A DNA stretch of 64,000 nucleotides from Bradyrhizobium elkanii WSM2783 (GCF_000472865.1 NZ_AXAP01000037.1:25619-89618), one strand, 5' to 3'; counted from the stretch's first letter, positions 24,582 to 33,284 are shown. Translations and numbers: made by a program. The notes: generated from the letters alone by a model not told the origin.

Positions 24582-25856
24582 ATTTTAAGCAAGGCACAGA
24601 CGTCAACAGCCAACTCTTCTCAGCGCCTGGTCGAGGCAAACGGGCGCAGCTACGCCACGCCAAAGCGGCCTGTTGTCGTGATTTGCCTGGATGGCTTCGA
24701 CCCCGAATATATGGAAAAGGGAATCGCGGACGGCACCTTGCCGACGATCCGCGCGCTCAAGTCTGCCGGTTACGTAGGCACGGCGCTGGCTACGGTGCCC
24801 ACGACGACGAACACCAACAACACGTCCATCGTCACCGGCGTGTCGCCCGCAATACACGGCATCAACGGCAACTATTATCTCGACTCGGAGACCGGCGAAG
24901 AGATCATGGTGACAGACGCCAGGAGACTGCGATGCGGCACCATTCTCGGTGCCATGAGCAAAGCCGGCGTGCGAACTGCGGTGTTCACCGCCAAGGATAA
25001 GCTCCTCAAAGTGCTCGCCTACGAGATGGAAGGGATCGCATTCTCGTCCGAGCACCCGAACGCCGCCGATCTCACGGCTCTCGGGTTCAAGAGCGGCGAA
25101 GAAATGGTCGGGCGCGGCAAGCCGGATCAGTATTCCGCTGACCTTTCGCTTTTCGCGCTGGACGCCGGGCTCAAGCTGTTGGAAACGGCAAGGCCTGGGC
25201 TCATGTATCTTTCGACCTCCGATTACGTTCAGCACAAATACGAGCCCGGTGACGACGAATCCAATGTCTTCCACTCCGAGGTGGATCGGCGCATCGCGCG
25301 CATGATCGAACTCGGCGCAACTGTCGCGCTGACGGCCGATCACGGCATGGCTGACAAGTCGGGCGAAGATGGACAGCCGAACGTCGTCTACCTCGAAGAT
25401 ACGCTGAACGAGAAGTTCGGTGCGGGAACCGTCAGGGTGATCTGCCCGATCGCCGATCCGTTCGTTCGTCACCACGGAGCGCTGGGCGGCTTCGTGCGCG
25501 TTCACCTGCTTAGGGCTGGCGACATCAAGGCTATGATGACTTATCTGCGGTCATTGCCCGGCGTCGAGCTCGTCCTGGATCGGGCGACCGTGTGCGAGCG
25601 ATACCAATTGCCGCCGGATCGCGAGGGTGACTTCGCCGTGTTTTCGGACCGCGGGACGGCGATAGGCGCGCGCCGCCAGGACCATGACTTGTCGGCGCTC
25701 GGCAATCATCGCTTGCGCTCCCATGGTGGTCTCGGGGAGCAGCGCGTGCCGTTCCTCCTCTCTCGTCCACTCAAGCGCGATTACTGGGAGCGAGCGGAAA
25801 GGGGCGTGCTGCGCAACTACGATATCTTCGACTTTGCCCTAAACGGTGTCGAATGA
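24582..25856 (+). CDS. phnA: phosphonoacetate hydrolase
   Basis: Alkaline-phosphatase-superfamily enzyme that splits phosphonoacetate to acetate and phosphate. Matching features are CLDGFDPEYMEKGIADG (metal Asp), NTNNTSIVTGV (catalytic Thr), AIHGINGNYY, YLSTSDYVQHKYEPG (Asp, His), LTADHGM (Asp-His) and RSHGGLGEQRVPF (His). Homology starts near 24640 (ANGRSY). No ATG, GTG or TTG lies in frame between the regulator start and this point; an ATT at 24582 is my provisional start. In-frame sequence reaches back to 24195 but overlaps the LysR gene. The stop overlaps ATGA at 25853. Product certain, start not. Confidence 0.87.
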   Translation: MLSKAQTSTANSSQRLVEANGRSYATPKRPVVVICLDGFDPEYMEKGIADGTLPTIRALKSAGYVGTALATVPTTTNTNNTSIVTGVSPAIHGINGNYYLDSETGEEIMVTDARRLRCGTILGAMSKAGVRTAVFTAKDKLLKVLAYEMEGIAFSSEHPNAADLTALGFKSGEEMVGRGKPDQYSADLSLFALDAGLKLLETARPGLMYLSTSDYVQHKYEPGDDESNVFHSEVDRRIARMIELGATVALTADHGMADKSGEDGQPNVVYLEDTLNEKFGAGTVRVICPIADPFVRHHGALGGFVRVHLLRAGDIKAMMTYLRSLPGVELVLDRATVCERYQLPPDREGDFAVFSDRGTAIGARRQDHDLSALGNHRLRSHGGLGEQRVPFLLSRPLKRDYWERAERGVLRNYDIFDFALNGVE

Positions 25857-25900
25857 GCCTCAATCTTCATCCGATCGAATTCAGTCATGGGAGACTGCAC

Positions 25901-26905
25901 ATGCGCACATTGCGAATTGGCTTGATGGCGCTCGCGATGACGACGTTATTCTGCAGGGCCGGGCATGCTGAGACTGCGGTCGTTGGAACCGGCTCGGCTT
26001 TCGCCGCTCCGATCTACACCAAATGGGCCGAGCAGGAAAAGCCAAGCACCGGCATCGCGATCAACTACCAGCCGTCGGGATCTTCCGTTGGGCAGCTCCA
26101 GGTGCTGAAAGGCCTGACGGACTTCGGCGCCTCCGATGTTCCCATGGAGGACAGCAAGCTTAAGGAGGCTGATATCCTGCAATTTCCCACAGTTGTCGGT
26201 GGGTATGCAGTGGTCGTCAATATCCCCGGTGTTGCGCCCGGCCAACTCCGGCTCAGCGCTCCCGTTCTCGCCGACATCTTCATGGGCAACATCAAGTCTT
26301 GGGATGATGCACGTGTCGCGAAGCTCAACCCGGGCGTCGCTCTGCCCAAGCTCGCCATCTCGCTTCTTTATCATGCGGGAGGGTCAGGAGGCACTTACGC
26401 AATATCCCGATATCTCGCAAAGAACAGCGACGCATGGCGGGACAAGATGGGGGTTGGCATGACACTCAGCTGGCCGATCGGCGCCGGCGTCAAAGGCAGC
26501 TACGGTGCGGCTTCGACGATACCAATGACGGTTGGCGGCATCGGTTATGCCGAACTCTCCTATGTGGTCGCCAATCACCTCTCGACCGTGCAGATCCAGA
26601 ACAAGGCCGGCCGATTCGTGGTACCGAACGGAGATACGTTCGCCGCCGCCGCCGCAAACGCGGATTGGACCGTGCCGAACTATGCAGTGGACCTGACCGA
26701 CATGCCCGGAGAACAAAGTTGGCCGATCGTCACCGCCACGTTCGTCCTGGTACCGAGAAGTTCGAGCAAAACCGCTACGTCGAACGCCACCCTCCAGTTC
26801 TTCAAATGGGCGTTTGCGCACGGTGACGATGCGGCCCGGTCCTTGCAATTCGTACCCCTGCCCGAAAAAGTCAAAGCCGACATCAGCAGAAACTGGAGCA
26901 ACTGA
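25901..26905 (+). CDS. PstS-like binding protein with altered phosphate site
   Basis: A 334-residue periplasmic protein, signal peptide ending near GHAET. It aligns along its length with PstS: GTGSAFAAPIYTKW, DFGASDVPM, LQFPTVVGGYAVVVNIPG, IFMGNIKSWDD, LSWPIGAGVKG. The conserved phosphate-binding segment RADGSGT is YHAGGSGG here, so Arg, Asp and Thr ligands are His, Gly and Gly, and the Thr of GATF is Ala. Asp of ASD and the GSS serine are kept. The ATG at 25901 (GGGAGA upstream) is preferred to one at 25853 that overlaps the phnA stop. No pstCAB genes follow. Ligand may be a phosphonate or another oxyanion. Confidence 0.88.
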   Translation: MRTLRIGLMALAMTTLFCRAGHAETAVVGTGSAFAAPIYTKWAEQEKPSTGIAINYQPSGSSVGQLQVLKGLTDFGASDVPMEDSKLKEADILQFPTVVGGYAVVVNIPGVAPGQLRLSAPVLADIFMGNIKSWDDARVAKLNPGVALPKLAISLLYHAGGSGGTYAISRYLAKNSDAWRDKMGVGMTLSWPIGAGVKGSYGAASTIPMTVGGIGYAELSYVVANHLSTVQIQNKAGRFVVPNGDTFAAAAANADWTVPNYAVDLTDMPGEQSWPIVTATFVLVPRSSSKTATSNATLQFFKWAFAHGDDAARSLQFVPLPEKVKADISRNWSN

Positions 26906-26956
26906 TGACCGGCATGCGTAGAGCATGGCCATGCGCTCAGGCTGTGGCACCCTAAA

Positions 26957-27080
26957 GCGCGATGAGATGAGGATGAATCATTCTCGCGCTTCAGGTTATT
27001 GTTCGAGCGTGATCTCCGCACAAACGCTTCGCGTTTATCGCGAGGGAAAACCGCTTCACACTTTTCCGGATCATGCTCTA
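26957..27080 (+). repeat. dispersed repeat related to 5932-6023, copy 2
   Basis: Contains gcgatgagatgaggatgaat, tgatctccgcacaaacgctt, cgcgagggaaaaccgcttca and ttttccggatcatgctcta. The left third differs from copy 1, so the family is modular. It runs up to the end of the minus-strand binding-protein gene. Confidence 0.7.
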
Positions 27081-27872
27081 GTGCGTGGTGCCGGAGGGGA
27101 TCGGGTCCAGTCCGCTCTTGATCAGTTCAGTGTGGGCGTCTGGCGATGCGAGGAACTGGATCAGGGCCCGTCCGGCGTCGGGCTCCTTGGAGGCGCTGGC
27201 GATCCCGGCGGAAAACACCGTGATCTTCTGCAGCTCATCCGGCAGCGGCCCGACGATATCGATGCCGGCAACGGGCTTCAGCTCGCTGATCTGCTGGAGG
27301 CCGATCTCGGCTTCACCCTTGGCCACGATCTCGCCGACGGGCGTGGCCGGAATCTTTCTTGCTTTGTCCTTCATCGCTTCGGCAATGCCGAGCTTCTGGA
27401 ACATGTCGGTCGACACGTAGACGCCACTGGCGCTGTCGGAATAGGCGATCGACTTTGCCGCGAGCAGCGCGCGCTTCACGGCATCCGCCGAGCTGATGTC
27501 CGGCTTTAGCGCGCCTGATTTCACCGCGATTCCGATCGGCGATTTGACGAGATCGACGCGGCTGTCGGCTGTCACCTTGCCTTGCGCGGCGAGGTCATTG
27601 AGGGCGTAGCCGACCATGATGAGCACATCGGCGGGTTCGCCGCGCTCGAGCCGCACCGGAATTGCGTTGACGGTGGTTCCCATCGACGGTCCATAGGCGG
27701 TCGAGACCTTGTGGCCGGTCTTGCGCTCAAATTCGGGTACCAGGGCTTTGTAGGCGGCGGTCAGCCCGCCCGAGATCATCACGTGGATTTCGGCGGCGGA
27801 TGTAGAGGCGGCGAGGAAGAGTACGGCGAAGCAGGCGAGGGCGAATGCGCGGAAGGTGGCGCGGTGCCGCAT
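27078..27872 (-). CDS. orphan ModA-like extracellular solute-binding protein
   Basis: A 264-residue exported protein (signal to about residue 30, ending TSAAE). The fold resembles molybdate/sulfate-type binding proteins: IHVMISGGLTAAYKALVPEF, ERGEPADVLIMVGYALNDL, SASGVYVSTDMFQKLGI, GEAEIGLQQISEL. Canonical ModA ligand residues are not obvious, and no modB or modC is adjacent, so molybdate is not assured. The ATG at 27872 has GGGGAGA upstream; an earlier start at 27929 lacks a clean signal. Confidence 0.83.
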   Translation of the reverse strand: MRHRATFRAFALACFAVLFLAASTSAAEIHVMISGGLTAAYKALVPEFERKTGHKVSTAYGPSMGTTVNAIPVRLERGEPADVLIMVGYALNDLAAQGKVTADSRVDLVKSPIGIAVKSGALKPDISSADAVKRALLAAKSIAYSDSASGVYVSTDMFQKLGIAEAMKDKARKIPATPVGEIVAKGEAEIGLQQISELKPVAGIDIVGPLPDELQKITVFSAGIASASKEPDAGRALIQFLASPDAHTELIKSGLDPIPSGTTH

Positions 27873-28010
27873 GGATGTTTCTCCCCAGGGATTCGTTGAT
27901 CGTTGCGGCGACGTTACTTCGGCAAGCAATACGCGGCTACCAGCAACCGCTCACGTTGAAGTGTGTTCAGCCATGTCGTTGGGGAGGGGGCGAAGCGAGT
28001 TCGTTGCTCG

Positions 28011-29237
28011 TCACGAATTCACGTGCACGAAATCGCGCAGCAGCGGATAGATCTCGTTGTTCCAGCGCTTGCCGCTGAACACGCCGTAATGGCCGACGCC
28101 GGCCTGCATGTGATGCACCTTGCGATAGCCGCGCACACCTGTGCAGAGGTCTTGCGCCGCCAGCGTCTGGCCGATCGAGCAGATGTCGTCGCGCTCGCCT
28201 TCGACCGTCATCAGGCCCATGCGCCTGATCGCAGCGGGATTCACCGGCCGGCCCCGGTGCATCAGCTTGCCCTGAGGTAGCAGGTGCTCCTGGAACACGT
28301 CGCGCACGGTCTCGATGTAGAATTCCGCCGGCAGATCCATCACCGCGAAATATTCATCGTAGAAAGTCTTGATGACGTTTGCCTTCTCCTTCTCGCCCTT
28401 GGCAAGATGATTGGCGAGGTCCATGTGCTGCTTGATGTGGCGCTCGAGGTTCATGGAGACGAAGGCGGTGAGCTGCACAAAGCCCGGATAGACCTTTCGG
28501 AACGCGCCCCGGCACTGGATCGGGACATAGTTGATGAGGTTGTCCTCGAACCACTTTATCGGCTTGCTCTTGGCAAATTCGTTGACCTTGGTCGGCTGGA
28601 TGCGCGTGTCGATCGGCCCGGCCATCAAGGTCAGCGATGCAGGGCGCGCGGGGTGATTGTCCTCCGACATGATCGCCGCCGCCGCCAGCGCCGACACTGA
28701 AGGCTGGCAGATCGCGACCATGTGCGCGCGCGGGCCGAGCTTATCGAGGAAGGTGATGAGATGGTCCGTGTAATCCTCGAGCCCGAAACGACCTTGGTCG
28801 AGCGGAATGTCGCGCGGATTGTGCCAGTCGGTGATGTAGACGTCGTGATCCTGCAGCAGCGTCATGACCGTGCTGCGCAACAGCGTCGCGAAGTGACCGG
28901 ACATTGGCGCTACCAAGAGCAGGCGCGGGTGCTCGGGTCCATCGATCTTCTTGAAGTGCAGGAGCGATCCGAACGGCGTGGCGTAGGCAACTTCCTCCCG
29001 CACCTCCAATTCGCGATTGCCCACCCTCACGCTGCCGATGCCATAGTCGGGGCGGGTGTAGGTCAGGGTGGAGCGCGAGATCAGTTCGAGTGCGGCCGCG
29101 AGCCGGCCAAACAACCGGTCCGACGCGCCCTGCGGCACCAGATTAAGATATCTAAGTGCCGCCGCCGCCCCCGTGCGCCATGGTGCCGTCAGGTCCATGT
29201 GATTCTGGTAGGCTTGGTACATCATTGACATTGACAT
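28011..29237 (-). CDS. phaZ: intracellular polyhydroxyalkanoate depolymerase
   Basis: A 408-residue PhaZ-type enzyme that mobilises stored poly-3-hydroxybutyrate in the cytoplasm. The N-terminus MMYQAYQNHMD is characteristic of the family. The nucleophile is Cys177 in VAICQPSVSAL, the cysteine used in place of serine by intracellular PHB depolymerases. The Asp is probably in TVEGERDDICSIGQT and the His in GVGHYGVFSGKRW. Several in-frame ATGs lie close together (29237, 29231, 29225), so the exact start is open. There is no signal peptide. The upstream gap of about 200 bases is shared with the divergent GST gene. Confidence 0.94.
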   Translation of the reverse strand: MSMSMMYQAYQNHMDLTAPWRTGAAAALRYLNLVPQGASDRLFGRLAAALELISRSTLTYTRPDYGIGSVRVGNRELEVREEVAYATPFGSLLHFKKIDGPEHPRLLLVAPMSGHFATLLRSTVMTLLQDHDVYITDWHNPRDIPLDQGRFGLEDYTDHLITFLDKLGPRAHMVAICQPSVSALAAAAIMSEDNHPARPASLTLMAGPIDTRIQPTKVNEFAKSKPIKWFEDNLINYVPIQCRGAFRKVYPGFVQLTAFVSMNLERHIKQHMDLANHLAKGEKEKANVIKTFYDEYFAVMDLPAEFYIETVRDVFQEHLLPQGKLMHRGRPVNPAAIRRMGLMTVEGERDDICSIGQTLAAQDLCTGVRGYRKVHHMQAGVGHYGVFSGKRWNNEIYPLLRDFVHVNS

Positions 29238-29311
29238 CGTACGCGACCGCCCCTTGCCCCGCGTTGCTATGCAATATCGAAGCCAAAGCGGAGTCGAACC
29301 GCCCTCGAAAT

Positions 29312-29326
29312 TGGCACGTGGCTTGC
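29312..29326 (+). promoter_or_regulatory. sigma-54 (RpoN) promoter upstream of GST
   Basis: TGGCACG-TGGC-TTGCT: TGGCAC at 29312-29317, five bases, TTGC at 29323-29326, a full consensus match with correct -24/-12 spacing. Transcription would start near 29338, about 95 bases before the GST ATG at 29434. Confidence 0.65.
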
Positions 29327-29433
29327 TGCTTGGGATATTCGGCGCCCAGGCGATGAGCAGGGGCGATATCCGCAAGGATAGGCTGGAGGCTTTGGGTCCC
29401 TGCGGTCGAGGTTGAGGCGTGAAGGAAGGCTCT

Positions 29434-30087
29434 ATGGCAACGACACTGACCATCAGCAGCAAGAACTATTCATCATGGTCTCTGCGTGGCTGGCTGCTGG
29501 CGAAATTCGCGAGGCTGGAATTCGAGGAGGTGATCACAGCTCCGGACGACGCCTCGGCCCGCGCGGAACTCCTGCTGCTGTCGTCGTCGATCCTGGTGCC
29601 CTGCCTGCGCCACGAGGGCGCTACCGTCTGGGACACGTTGGCGATCGCCGAGTATCTCAACGAGGTCATGCCGAATGCCGGCCTGTTGCCGGAAGACCGC
29701 ATAAAGCGGGCACATTGCCGCTCGATCTGCGGTGAAATCCACTCCGGCTTCACGACGCTGCGGGCATCGCTGCCGGTCAATCTGAAAGGCCATTTCCCGG
29801 GCTTCAAGATCTGGTCGCGCGCGCAGGCCGATATCGACCGGATCTGCAGCATCTGGCGCGACTGCCTCGCGGAGTCCGGCGGGCCGTTCCTGTTCGGTGA
29901 GCGCCGCACCATGGCGGACGCCATGTATGCGCCGGTCGTCACCCGCTTCATCACCTATGACGTCAAGCTCGAGCCGATGCTCGCAGCCTATGCCGAGACC
30001 ATCATGTCGATGCCGGAGATGCGGGAGTGGGTCGAGGCGGCCAAGGCCGAGCCTGCCGATGTCGAGGAGCTGGAGGTCGAATATTAG
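29434..30087 (+). CDS. glutathione S-transferase
   Basis: A 217-residue GST with an N-terminal thioredoxin-fold domain (SSKNYSSWSLRGWLLAKFA with the catalytic Ser region, ILVPCLRHEGATVWDTLAIAEYL with the cis-Pro and glutathione-binding segments) and a helical C-terminal domain (PFLFGERRTMADAMYAPVVTRF). The ATG at 29434 has GGAAGG upstream; a GTG at 29419 is possible. It would conjugate glutathione to electrophiles or act as a peroxidase. The sigma-54 site upstream is unusual for this family. Confidence 0.9.
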   Translation: MATTLTISSKNYSSWSLRGWLLAKFARLEFEEVITAPDDASARAELLLLSSSILVPCLRHEGATVWDTLAIAEYLNEVMPNAGLLPEDRIKRAHCRSICGEIHSGFTTLRASLPVNLKGHFPGFKIWSRAQADIDRICSIWRDCLAESGGPFLFGERRTMADAMYAPVVTRFITYDVKLEPMLAAYAETIMSMPEMREWVEAAKAEPADVEELEVEY

Positions 30088-30414
30088 GCAGTGCTGCCTG
30101 CCGGCTGCGCGTTCAGCGGGCTCAAGCACGGTGCAAGTACTGCCTAAAGCTCGTGCCACGGCAGCCGCGTGCGAGTAGCGGCAGGCGAGCGGTGGTTGCG
30201 CCGCGAAAAATCGCTCGACTCAAATTCAGGCTTGGTTCCAAGCGCTTCGTCCGCTTGGCGACAGCGATCTGCAGGAATCGCTGCGCCGCAGCGCGACTGG
30301 CGCGGATTTCGCATGGCACGAACCAAGCTGTGAACGCGACGATGCGACGCTGCCGAAAATTTGGACGCCTTGCGTAGCCGCGGGTCTCGCGATCGAGAAC
30401 GTTGGAGGCTTCAA
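30088..30414. other. intergenic region without recognisable gene
   Basis: The 327 bases between the GST and cupin genes show no coding signal, no terminator with a T-run and none of the window's repeat families. Confidence 0.5.
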
Positions 30415-30849
30415 ATGAACCAGCATGCCGTTGTCAGCAAGTTCTCTCATGTCAAGCCAGGCGATACCGAATTCAAGGGCGGCGGCCTGCGCGACTTCTT
30501 CCTCTACCGCGATCTCGGCATAGCCGATGCCACCGGCGGCCAGGTGATCTGCCATCTGGTCAAGGCGAATCCCGATTGCCCGCCCGAGGATGGCACCGGC
30601 TGGCATCGCCATGATTGCGATTTCCAGATCGTGATCATGATGAAGGGCTGGGCGCGCTTCATGTACGAGGACAAGCCGACGCTGGTGCAGGCCGGAGACG
30701 TCGTGCACCAGCGGCCCGGTATCGCGCACTACCTCTTCGATTACTCACCGGATATGGAATATCTGGAGATCGTGAGCCCGGCGGACTTCAAGACCGTCGA
30801 CATGCCGCCGGCCACCGACAAGGTGCCGCCGGTGACGCCTTGGAAGTAA
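30415..30849 (+). CDS. cupin-domain protein
   Basis: A 144-residue single-domain cupin. Metal-binding motifs are readable as GWHRHDCDFQIVIMMKGWARF (motif 1, His/His/Gln) and AGDVVHQRPGIAHYLFDYSPDMEYLEI (motif 2, His). No signal peptide. A GGAGG sequence precedes the ATG at 30415. The substrate is unknown; this size class includes small dioxygenases, isomerases and binding proteins. It is not obviously in an operon. Confidence 0.85.
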   Translation: MNQHAVVSKFSHVKPGDTEFKGGGLRDFFLYRDLGIADATGGQVICHLVKANPDCPPEDGTGWHRHDCDFQIVIMMKGWARFMYEDKPTLVQAGDVVHQRPGIAHYLFDYSPDMEYLEIVSPADFKTVDMPPATDKVPPVTPWK

Positions 30850-31185
30850 CCGATTGGGAGTCACCGATCATGTCGTCTCCGGAGGAATTAACTCTTGTGG
30901 TTGGCCGTTGGCTGCGGCCGCTGGTTGTTCTCCTGCATGTGGTGCGCCTGCTCGGACTGGCGCCGACATCTAGCCGTGAACAACAGCGTACAGCACTCCA
31001 TCACTGATTCGGACGCGCTTCGTTCCACGGGTGTTCCGAACCTTAAGGCGGCGAATTTTCCCGTCGCATTTTGATACAAGCAAATGCGAGAGGGATGATG
31101 CTTCATCCCACTCGCAGGTTTTGCTTCAGCGTGAGCTTCGCGTCGCTCGCGAAGCGGAAGCCGATAGCGACTCTTCTGTGATCTC
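30850..31185. other. intergenic region with a hairpin repeat
   Basis: This stretch holds a strong imperfect palindrome at 31086-31115 and a short open frame at 30870 (45 residues) that I do not accept as a gene. Nothing else is recognisable. Confidence 0.5.
31086..31123 (+). terminator. hairpin followed by a short T-run
   Basis: Stem gcgag-a-gggatga (31086-31098) pairs with tcatccc-a-ctcgc (31103-31115) with one A/A mismatch and a 4-base loop. It is followed by aggttttg. It could end plus-strand transcription from the cupin gene. It may also be one more dispersed repeat. Confidence 0.4.
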
Positions 31186-31410
31186 CTAAGCCACACCTGT
31201 TTGCTTGACGCGAGGAAAGCGCCAGGCAATCACGGTCGCCTCGACCGTTCCGCCGGATTCGTCATTGAGCCAATGACCGTCGGTAAAGCGACAGGCGAAC
31301 GGCAACTGATATGTGCCGCTCTGATCTTCGCAAAGCACTTCGACGATCTCGTTCGGCGGAGGTTCGCCGTTGCCATCGAATTGCGCCAGTCGCTTTTCGC
31401 GCGTTGCCAT
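31186..31410 (-). CDS. small hypothetical protein
   Basis: A 74-residue soluble protein starting MATREKRLAQFDGNGEPPP and containing PFACRFTDGHWLND and VIAWRFPR. The ATG at 31410 is preceded by GGAG at a suitable distance. The composition and the conserved-looking Trp residues suggest a real gene, but I do not recognise the family. It is divergent from the exported coiled-coil protein at 31573. Confidence 0.6.
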   Translation of the reverse strand: MATREKRLAQFDGNGEPPPNEIVEVLCEDQSGTYQLPFACRFTDGHWLNDESGGTVEATVIAWRFPRVKQTGVA

Positions 31411-31572
31411 CTGATTATTCTCCACTTCCGATGCGTGGAAACGTTTGAGTTCCCAAAAGCCCCCCGCACCCCGCAATAAGTGGAGGACAGCGCCGGAATG
31501 CGGTTACAGTGTGGTATCTCTGACGATGTCGTCGTGCTTTGCGCACATTGCCGTGAGCGCGTGGAGGACTTA

Positions 31573-31950
31573 ATGAACGTTAAGATGATGATCGCCTCGC
31601 TCATGATGCTCGTATCCAGCGCTTTGGCATTTAACAAAGTTAATGCTCAGGACGTTCCAGGCATCGAGATCTGTACCGTCGAGAAGACCTGGGAGCGGCG
31701 CACGAGCTGCCTGCAGAGCAATGTCGACTTCCTGCAGAAGACGATCACGAAGCTTGTGACCGATCACCAGCAGAAGCTCGATGCGGCCAATCGCCAGATT
31801 GAATACCTCAAGAGTGCATCCGCGACCTTGCAGAAGCGCGTGGATGATCTGCTGGCTGCGCAGAAGAAGATGGACGAGGACTTGAAGAAGAAGGCCGACG
31901 TGCCGCCGGCAAAGGACGCTGCGCCGGCGGCGAAAGAAGGCGGCAAGTGA
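31573..31950 (+). CDS. small exported coiled-coil protein
   Basis: A 125-residue protein with a signal peptide (about 1-25, ending VNAQD), a short Cys-containing segment (IEICTVEKTWERRTSC), and then a continuous amphipathic helix from about 45 to 105 (LQKTITKLVTDHQQKLDAAN and onward) predicted as coiled coil. It ends in a Lys/Ala/Pro-rich tail. The two cysteines could form a disulfide. GGAGG precedes the ATG. Function unknown; probably periplasmic or envelope-bound. Confidence 0.75.
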   Translation: MNVKMMIASLMMLVSSALAFNKVNAQDVPGIEICTVEKTWERRTSCLQSNVDFLQKTITKLVTDHQQKLDAANRQIEYLKSASATLQKRVDDLLAAQKKMDEDLKKKADVPPAKDAAPAAKEGGK

Positions 31951-31958
31951 TGTGTGTC

Positions 31959-32044
31959 CGTCATTGCGAGCGCCAGCGAAGCAATCCATCTCACCGCTCG
32001 CGGAGACATGGATTGCTTCGTCGCTAGCGCTCCTCGCAATGACG
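31959..32044. repeat. type A palindromic repeat, copy 3
   Basis: cgtcattgcgagcgccagcg, aagcaatccatc, atggattgcttcgtcgctag, cgctcctcgcaatgacg. It sits between convergent genes. Confidence 0.9.
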
Positions 32045-32062
32045 CCTGGGGTGAGAAGCCCC

Positions 32063-33166
32063 CTACGACACGCGGTACTGCTCCATCACGTCTCTGTCGG
32101 GCTCATAGCCGAGACCGGGCCCTTGCGGCACCTCGACGCTGCCGCTTGCATCGACATCGGCGCGGCCGCGCCAGAGGCAGGCCGGCCGTTTCATGTAAAA
32201 GGCTTCGATGAAGCCGTCGTGGCGTATCGACATCAGGTGCAGCGTCGCCAGGAAGCCCGGTCCGAAATAGGGCGAGTGTGGAACGATCTTGATGCCGAGT
32301 TCGTCGGCGAGCGTCGCAACTCTCAGGAACTCGGTGATGCCGCCGACCTTGGTTACCGAGGGTTGCGCATGGCTGACGGCGCCCGCCGTCATCATCTGGC
32401 GGAACTGGTGCACGGTGCAGGCATTCTCCCCGGCCGCGATGTCGAGGCCGCCCTTGGCGCGCACGTCGGCGAGCGTGGCAAAATCCTCCGGCGGCCAGAC
32501 CGGCTCCTCGAGGAACATCGGACTTGCCGCCTGGCAGTCTCGCGCGAAAGCAATCGCGCTCGGGCCGTCCAGCGGGCAATTCATGTCGACCATCAGCGGG
32601 ACGTTGCTGCCGATCGCGTTGCGTGCCGCGAACACCGCGGGCGTCGTGGTCTCGTGCAGCTTGATCGCGCCGTAGCCGCGACGGAGCGCGGCCTCGCATT
32701 CGCCGGCGATATGTTCCGGCGTGCCGATACGCATCAGGCTCGCATAGGCCGGGATCCTCGCGCGTGTGGCCTCGCCGATCAGCCGATGCAGCGGCACGCC
32801 CTTGATCTTGCCGGCAAGGTCCCACAGCGCGATGTCTAACCCCGAGATCGCGAACATCGTGATGCCGTAGCGGCCGAACAGATGCAGGTTGCGCTGGATC
32901 TGCTCCATCACGGCGGGAATGCCGGATGCATCAGGCACGTCGAGGCCACGCGCCTGCGGCGCGATCATCTCCTCGATTGCGGTGCGGGTCGTCCGTGGAC
33001 AGACATACGCGAAGGCGTCGCCCCAGCCCGTGAGGCCGCTATCGGTCGAGACTTCGACCAGCACCATGTCAAGCGCTGCGATCGCCGACGCGCCCTGCCG
33101 GAAGCTCGCGGGGCCGGCGTCATAGGGGATGCGGATGTGGCGTGCGCGGATATCAGTGATTTTCAT
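32063..33166 (-). CDS. enolase-superfamily (mandelate racemase/muconate lactonizing type) protein with altered bases
   Basis: A 367-residue protein with a capping domain and a TIM-barrel domain. Metal ligands are present: Asp194 (VDMNCP), Glu220/221 (LEEPVWP) and Glu247 (AGENACT). The second-strand catalytic motif is Lys169-Leu-His171 instead of KxK. The usual Asp of the Asp-His dyad is Ser270 (AQPSVTKVGG), although His297 (VPHSPYFG) is present. It therefore keeps Mg binding but has a changed acid/base set; a sugar-acid dehydratase or an uncharacterised reaction is likely. GGAGG precedes ATG 33166. It is cotranscribable with the LivK-type protein upstream. Confidence 0.88.
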   Translation of the reverse strand: MKITDIRARHIRIPYDAGPASFRQGASAIAALDMVLVEVSTDSGLTGWGDAFAYVCPRTTRTAIEEMIAPQARGLDVPDASGIPAVMEQIQRNLHLFGRYGITMFAISGLDIALWDLAGKIKGVPLHRLIGEATRARIPAYASLMRIGTPEHIAGECEAALRRGYGAIKLHETTTPAVFAARNAIGSNVPLMVDMNCPLDGPSAIAFARDCQAASPMFLEEPVWPPEDFATLADVRAKGGLDIAAGENACTVHQFRQMMTAGAVSHAQPSVTKVGGITEFLRVATLADELGIKIVPHSPYFGPGFLATLHLMSIRHDGFIEAFYMKRPACLWRGRADVDASGSVEVPQGPGLGYEPDRDVMEQYRVS

Positions 33167-33198
33167 AAGGTGCCTCCAAAGGTGGATGCCGAGTGCTC

Positions 33199-33284
33199 CG
33201 TCATGGCCGGGCTCGTCCCGGCCATCCACGCCCTTCGCCGTTAAGTGCCCAACGTGGATGCCCGGGACAAGCCCGGGCATGACG
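33199..33284. repeat. type B palindromic repeat, copy 3
   Basis: Same arms as at 11235, with gctcgtcc in the left arm. It sits between two minus-strand genes. Confidence 0.9.

Noticed and set aside
27078..27872. Assignment as molybdate-binding ModA
   Set aside because: No modB/modC neighbours and no clear molybdate-ligand set; kept as ModA-like only.
30870..31007. Small open frame with a hydrophobic segment (45 residues)
   Set aside because: No ribosome site at a good distance, no family resemblance and lies in a non-coding stretch.
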